This document shows positions 60,184-64,000 of a DNA stretch of 64,000 nucleotides, piece by piece. The position numbers were made by a program, and so were the translations under genes. Source of the DNA: Flavobacterium lotistagni (GTDB lineage: Bacteria > Bacteroidota > Bacteroidia > Flavobacteriales > Flavobacteriaceae); the NCBI RefSeq assembly GCF_011392125.1, contig NZ_JAAJBU010000005.1, positions 124,001-188,000 of the forward strand. The letters run 5' to 3'. A model generated the notes under the pieces. That model was not told the DNA's origin and did not search any database. It saw nothing but the letters and a program-made list of their open reading frames with translations. Each line of letters begins with the position of its first letter. Positions within the stretch are counted from its first letter, which is position 1.

Positions 60184-62973
60184 ATGAAAACAACGGATTT
60201 TGCCACACTCGAACCCAAGAAAAATATTATCATAAAAGGCGCTCAGGTACACAACCTGAAAAACCTCGATGTCGCCATTCCAAGAAACCAACTGGTGGTC
60301 ATTACCGGGCTTTCGGGTTCCGGAAAATCGTCATTGGCCTTTGATACTTTATATGCCGAAGGCCAACGCCGTTATGTGGAGAGTTTGTCTTCGTATGCGC
60401 GTCAGTTTTTGGGCCGTTTAGACAAACCGAAAGTAGAATATATTAAAGGTATTGCCCCGGCGATTGCCATTGAGCAAAAAGTGAACACCACCAATGCGCG
60501 TTCTACAGTCGGTACGTCGACCGAAATTTACGATTACCTCAAATTGCTCTTTGCCCGAATCGGGAAAACCTATTCGCCCGTTTCGGGTCGCGAAGTCAAA
60601 AAAGATTCGGTAACCGATGTGATTGATACCGTCAAAACGTTTACCCTAGACAGTAAATGGTTGCTGCTCGCTCCGATTTATTTGGAGGCCGGAAGAAAAC
60701 TCGAAGAAAAACTCAATACTTTGTTGCAACAAGGTTTTTCCCGGATTTGGGCTGATGGCGAAACGATTCGTTTGGATGATCTTGGCAGTTTAAACCCAAA
60801 AGCAAAAGAAGTGTTGCTGATTGTCGACCGAATTGTGGTTAAAGACGAAGAAGCATTCTACAACCGTCTGTCTGATGCGGTTCAGGCCGCTTTTTTCGAA
60901 GGCAAAGGTGAATGCTATTTGCAAGCGCTCGAAGGCAAAGAGCGGTTTTCGTTCAGCAACAATTTCGAGCTTGACGGGATTACCTTTTTGGAACCCAACG
61001 TGCATTTGTTCAGTTTCAACAATCCGTACGGCGCTTGCCCGGTTTGCGAAGGCTATGGCAATATCATCGGCATCGATGCGGAACTGGTCATTCCCAATAC
61101 CGCTTTGTCTGTTTATGAAAATGCGATTTTCCCTTGGCGTGGCGAAAGCATGGGCTGGTACCGCGACGAACTGGTCAAGCATGCGTATAAATTCGATTTT
61201 CCTATCCACAAACCTTATTACCAGTTAACCGAACAACAAAAGGATTTGCTCTGGACCGGAAACGAATATTTCCAAGGTTTGAACGATTTCTTTAAAGAAC
61301 TCGAAGAAAAAAACTATAAAATCCAAAACCGTGTAATGCTCTCGCGTTATCGGGGCAAAACCAAATGCTATTCGTGTAAAGGCAAACGGTTGCGCGTTGA
61401 GGCTTCCTACGTGAAAATCGGTGGTCAAACCATTTCAGATTTGGTCGATTTACCAATCCGAAAATTAGCGGCTTTTTTCAAAGAACTAACCTTAAACGAA
61501 TTCGATCAAAAAGTAGCCAAACGTTTGTTAACGGAAATCAACAACCGACTGGGTTTCTTGGTCGATGTCGGTTTGGATTATCTCACGCTCAATCGAAATT
61601 CGGCTTCACTTTCCGGCGGTGAATCACAGCGCATCAATTTAGCCACATCGCTCGGCAGCAGTCTGGTCGGGTCGATGTATATTCTGGACGAACCGAGTAT
61701 TGGCCTGCATCCGAAAGATACCGAACGCTTGATTAAAGTATTGGTTTCCCTTCGCGATTTAGGCAACACAGTCATTGTGGTCGAGCATGACGAAGACATC
61801 ATGAAAGCCGCCGACATGATTATCGACATTGGCCCAGAAGCCGGAACATTTGGTGGTAATCTCGTAGCCCAAGGCACTTACAAAGAAATTGCAAAATCCG
61901 GTTCTTTGACGGCGCAATACCTCAACGGTACGATGGAAATTGCGGTGCCTAAAGCCAGACGAAAATGGAGTAACTATATTGAAATTCTCGGTGCACGCGA
62001 AAATAATTTGCAGAATGTCGATGTTCGTTTTCCGCTTGAAGTACTTACCGTAATCACTGGTGTATCGGGTAGTGGAAAAAGTACACTCGTGAAAAAAATC
62101 CTTTTCCCGGCGATGCAAAAAAAACTTGAAGGCATTGGCGAGAAAGCCGGACAATTTACCGAATTGCGCGGTTATTACCACAAAATCCAACATATAGAAT
62201 ACGTAGACCAAAACCCGATTGGCCGCAGTTCGCGTTCAAACCCAGTGACTTACATTAAAGCTTATGACGACATTCGCGAGGTATTTGCCAAAGAGAAACT
62301 CTCGAAAATTCGCGGGTATCAGCCCAAGCATTTTTCGTTCAATGTAGACGGCGGACGATGCGAAACCTGTAGCGGTGAAGGCTCGATTAATGTAGAAATG
62401 GTGTTTATGGCTGATGTCCATTTACCTTGTGACACTTGTGGCGGCAAACGTTTTAAAAAGGAAATTCTCGAAGTGTATTTCGAAGGCAAAAACATCGACG
62501 ACATTCTCACGATGACCATCGACGATTCTATTGCATTTTTTAGTGCAGCCAAACAAACCAAAATTATTCAGAAACTACAGCCATTGCAAGATGTAGGTTT
62601 GGGTTATGTGCAATTAGGGCAATCTTCGTCAACACTTTCCGGTGGCGAGGCACAACGCATCAAACTCGCTTCTTTTTTAGTGAAAGGAAGCACCAAAGAC
62701 AAAGCCCTTTTCGTATTTGACGAACCAACGACGGGTTTGCATTTTCACGACATCAAAAAACTCTTGAAATCTTTCGACGCACTCATTGACAAAGGCCATT
62801 CGATCATTGTTATTGAGCACAATCTCGATCTGATTAAATGCGCCGATCATATTATTGATCTTGGCCCTGAAGGCGGCGAAAACGGCGGGCAGCTTCTCGC
62901 CATCGGCACACCTGAAGAAATAGCCAAGAACAAACAATCGGTAACCGGAAAATACCTCAAAGACAAACTATAA
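60184..62973 (+). CDS. uvrA: Excinuclease ABC subunit A
   Basis: 929 residues from the ATG at 60184; a TTG 21 bp upstream is not needed. Two ABC modules are present: Walker [10 protein letters not shown] near 43 and GVSGSGKST near 626, signatures LSGGESQR and LSGGEAQR, Walker [10 protein letters not shown] and VFDEPTTGL. Zinc sites are visible as GACPVC with CYSCKGKR, and CETCSGEG with CDTCGGKR. The additional CxxC pair that usually lies about 20 residues before GACPVC is missing ([14 protein letters not shown]). UvrA recognises bulky DNA damage with UvrB in nucleotide excision repair. Monocistronic. Confidence 0.95.
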   Translation: MKTTDFATLEPKKNIIIKGAQVHNLKNLDVAIPRNQLVVITGLSGSGKSSLAFDTLYAEGQRRYVESLSSYARQFLGRLDKPKVEYIKGIAPAIAIEQKVNTTNARSTVGTSTEIYDYLKLLFARIGKTYSPVSGREVKKDSVTDVIDTVKTFTLDSKWLLLAPIYLEAGRKLEEKLNTLLQQGFSRIWADGETIRLDDLGSLNPKAKEVLLIVDRIVVKDEEAFYNRLSDAVQAAFFEGKGECYLQALEGKERFSFSNNFELDGITFLEPNVHLFSFNNPYGACPVCEGYGNIIGIDAELVIPNTALSVYENAIFPWRGESMGWYRDELVKHAYKFDFPIHKPYYQLTEQQKDLLWTGNEYFQGLNDFFKELEEKNYKIQNRVMLSRYRGKTKCYSCKGKRLRVEASYVKIGGQTISDLVDLPIRKLAAFFKELTLNEFDQKVAKRLLTEINNRLGFLVDVGLDYLTLNRNSASLSGGESQRINLATSLGSSLVGSMYILDEPSIGLHPKDTERLIKVLVSLRDLGNTVIVVEHDEDIMKAADMIIDIGPEAGTFGGNLVAQGTYKEIAKSGSLTAQYLNGTMEIAVPKARRKWSNYIEILGARENNLQNVDVRFPLEVLTVITGVSGSGKSTLVKKILFPAMQKKLEGIGEKAGQFTELRGYYHKIQHIEYVDQNPIGRSSRSNPVTYIKAYDDIREVFAKEKLSKIRGYQPKHFSFNVDGGRCETCSGEGSINVEMVFMADVHLPCDTCGGKRFKKEILEVYFEGKNIDDILTMTIDDSIAFFSAAKQTKIIQKLQPLQDVGLGYVQLGQSSSTLSGGEAQRIKLASFLVKGSTKDKALFVFDEPTTGLHFHDIKKLLKSFDALIDKGHSIIVIEHNLDLIKCADHIIDLGPEGGENGGQLLAIGTPEEIAKNKQSVTGKYLKDKL

Positions 62974-62975
62974 AA

Positions 62976-63012
62976 AATTGCGCCTTGACAAGAACAACTC
63001 ATCAAGGCGCCT
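62976..63012. terminator. Shared terminator of uvrA and the 63030 gene
   Basis: A perfect 9-bp stem GCGCCTTGA/TCAAGGCGC (62980-62988 with 63002-63010). On the minus strand it runs into T6, on the plus strand into a weaker CTATTTAAT. It lies between two convergent genes. Confidence 0.8.
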
Positions 63013-63029
63013 ATTTAATACTGAACAAC

Positions 63030-63497
63030 TTACTCGCTCTGTTCGCTCGGGTTTTCGTCACCGGCAAAGAATAAATTGAACACAAAAATCTTCACATAAC
63101 GCGTTTCATTGCTTTCAAAAGAATAGGTGATTTTCTTTTTCTTCGGGTCGAGCGCTACTTTGCCTCGCGCACTTTTCGAACGCAGGATCCAAGTTGCTAC
63201 GCCTTCGTCATCTATAGAATAGTTTACAATCGAGCCATGGTACAAACGCGTTTTGCCGTCGTCTGTCAAACTAATTACTATATAACCATTGCTCTTGGTG
63301 TTGATCTCGCGGATGTCAATCACCGAACTTTCATACTCGGTATCTTTCAAATCATAAGCATCACGCTCCGGATTCCATACATAAAACAGTCGGCTGTCAG
63401 AGTTGAAACGGCGCTGCTCGTTGACCTTCGCTGGAGTGGTTTGCGCCACTGTATTCAAACCGAAAAAAAGTAATAAACTGAAAATGAAATACTTCAT
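63030..63497 (-). CDS. Exported protein of unknown family
   Basis: 155 residues with a signal peptide (MKYFIFSLLLFFGLNTVAQ). The mature protein is beta-rich, with RFNSDSRLFYVWNPERDAYDL near the start and YVKIFVFNLFFAG near the end, without cysteines. I do not recognise a family. It probably acts in the periplasm. It is monocistronic, with a candidate promoter element at 63524-63517. Confidence 0.65.
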   Translation of the reverse strand: MKYFIFSLLLFFGLNTVAQTTPAKVNEQRRFNSDSRLFYVWNPERDAYDLKDTEYESSVIDIREINTKSNGYIVISLTDDGKTRLYHGSIVNYSIDDEGVATWILRSKSARGKVALDPKKKKITYSFESNETRYVKIFVFNLFFAGDENPSEQSE

Positions 63498-63516
63498 TGC
63501 TTTGGGGAATTTTCGC

Positions 63517-63524
63517 CAAAAGTA
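63517..63524 (-). promoter_or_regulatory. Possible -7 element of the 63030 gene
   Basis: TACTTTTG on the minus strand, 19 bp ahead of the ATG at 63497; no TTG at the usual distance. Confidence 0.35.
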
Positions 63525-63593
63525 AAAAATTTAATCAAAGCTAAAGGCGCTCAAAGTTATTTTTTTAACGAAATCAATTTTAGTTTGGTATAA

Positions 63594-63698
63594 TAATTGA
63601 AAACTTAAAGCGTTCATAAATTATAAAAATTGGGTTTTATAATTAATTGGTTAAAAGTCCCGCTGGCTGTAGCAATATGGTAAGCGGGATTTTTTTTT
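63594..63698 (+). ncRNA. Candidate small RNA with orphan terminator
   Basis: A perfect 10-bp hairpin (63619-63628 with 63635-63644) is followed 13 bp later by a terminator-type hairpin TCCCGCT/AGCGGGA (63658-63664 with 63683-63689) and nine T. The only plus-strand gene upstream, uvrA, already has its own terminator and a minus-strand gene lies between, so the terminator has no gene to serve. A near-consensus TTAGTTTG at 63580-63587 could start the transcript. The 503-bp stretch 63498-64000 contains no open frame, only this and elements H and I. Confidence 0.4.
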
Positions 63699-63771
63699 GG
63701 AGCCGGGAACCTGCTGTGCGCTATAGTCCTCGCAAGCTGCGGGCTGCCGCTTCCATCAGGGCTAGGGCTTT
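63698..63771 (-). repeat. Intergenic palindromic element H
   Basis: On the minus strand: AGCCCTGATGGAAGCGGCAGC, then CCGCAGCTTGCGAGGAC, then TATAGCGCACAGCAGGTTCC and CCGGCTCC. Related to elements A and F. Confidence 0.7.
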
Positions 63772-63817
63772 AGTAAAAATCAAGAACATTGTTTCTTAAT
63801 TGAAAATCAGGCCTAAT

Positions 63818-63985
63818 ACCTGAAGTCCACTGGACTTCCTCCTCTTAATATCAAATCTGAAGTCCACTGGACTTTTATTCCGCTATCGCTCCATACAATT
63901 CGACCTATGGTCTCGGGTCTCCTCTTAATATCTACCCGAGGCTTTAGCCGAACTGAGCGAAGCTAAATATCAGGGCTAGGGCTTC
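63818..63985 (-). repeat. Intergenic palindromic element I (AAGTCCAGTGGACTT type, compound)
   Basis: Two copies of the odd palindrome AAGTCCACTGGACTT (63823-63837, 63860-63874), two copies of CCTCTTAATATC (63841-63852, 63921-63932) and a terminal CAGGGCTAGGGCTT. The order on the minus strand matches element E at 38775-38850. It is cut off by the window end or ends just before it. Confidence 0.65.
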
Positions 63986-64000
63986 AGCTTATGCAAGAAC

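Noticed and set aside
1..64000. tRNA or rRNA genes, insertion sequences, prophage
   Set aside because: No cloverleaf, rRNA word, transposase or integrase motif was recognised when reading the gaps and frames.

Overview
The window looks like chromosomal DNA of a Flavobacterium-type member of the Bacteroidetes. The main evidence is three secreted proteins with Por secretion system (T9SS) sorting domains (two type A, one type B), promoters of the TTG-N17-23-TAnnTTTG type, almost no Shine-Dalgarno sequences, many families confined to flavobacteria (DUF6452, DUF6048, DUF6095, DUF6146, DUF6787, BatA-like VWA protein, TIGR02757), and the conserved order ferredoxin / acyl-CoA reductase / serC / serA. 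I found no rRNA, tRNA, phage, insertion sequence or CRISPR array. The gene content is core-like.

Layout. 1-2.1 kb: guanine deaminase followed by the 2Fe-2S subunit of a xanthine dehydrogenase-type enzyme (cut by the window edge), then a zinc alcohol dehydrogenase. 2.2-6.7 kb: a 1496-residue secreted protein built from about 17 tandem repeats of about 76 residues. 6.9-11.2 kb: DoxX protein, AIM24-like protein, a histidine kinase / LuxR response regulator pair, and behind it a 312-bp gap holding what looks like a structured RNA with its own promoter and terminator. 11.2-19.7 kb: small membrane protein, rlmD, DUF6452/DUF6048 pair, a YCF48-like T9SS substrate, an RlmL-like methyltransferase, a second methyltransferase and a ZIP transporter. 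19.7-20.5 kb: six-copy non-coding tandem array. 20.5-24.4 kb: murQ and a tightly overlapping run of small genes, then a lipoprotein and TerC. 24.6-33.3 kb (minus strand): parC, parE, a transglutaminase-like protein, then a FIST sensor and a soluble hybrid kinase in one operon. 33.4-36.4 kb: ychF, a CarboxypepD_reg protein and ferredoxin. 36.5-44.2 kb (plus): acyl-CoA reductase, serC, serA, DUF6146, DUF6787, LolD-like ATPase, a 562-residue membrane protein, TIGR02757. 44.4-50.5 kb: serine hydrolase, DEAD-box helicase, BatA/VWA protein, a dihydroorotase homologue that has lost most metal ligands, and a small membrane protein. 50.5-56 kb: type B T9SS substrate with an exported partner, esterase, MBL hydrolase. 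56-63.5 kb: a conserved protein of unknown function, PrxQ, endonuclease III, a 47-residue gene, an ECF-type sigma factor, uvrA and an exported protein.

A second layer of information lies between the genes. The gaps carry (i) a family of imperfect palindromic elements with conserved ends and variable, compensating inner stems (nine recognised), (ii) several word-like short tandem repeats, (iii) a six-unit array of about 117-127 bp, and (iv) two candidate small RNAs (10953-11149 and 63594-63698). These are the parts of the window most likely to be undescribed. The best single candidate is the RNA at 10953-11149: a closing stem of 13 pairs beginning at the predicted transcription start, an 11-pair inner stem, and a terminator whose 5' arm can alternatively pair with the inner domain.

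All functional calls are from reading motifs by eye; no database search was run.
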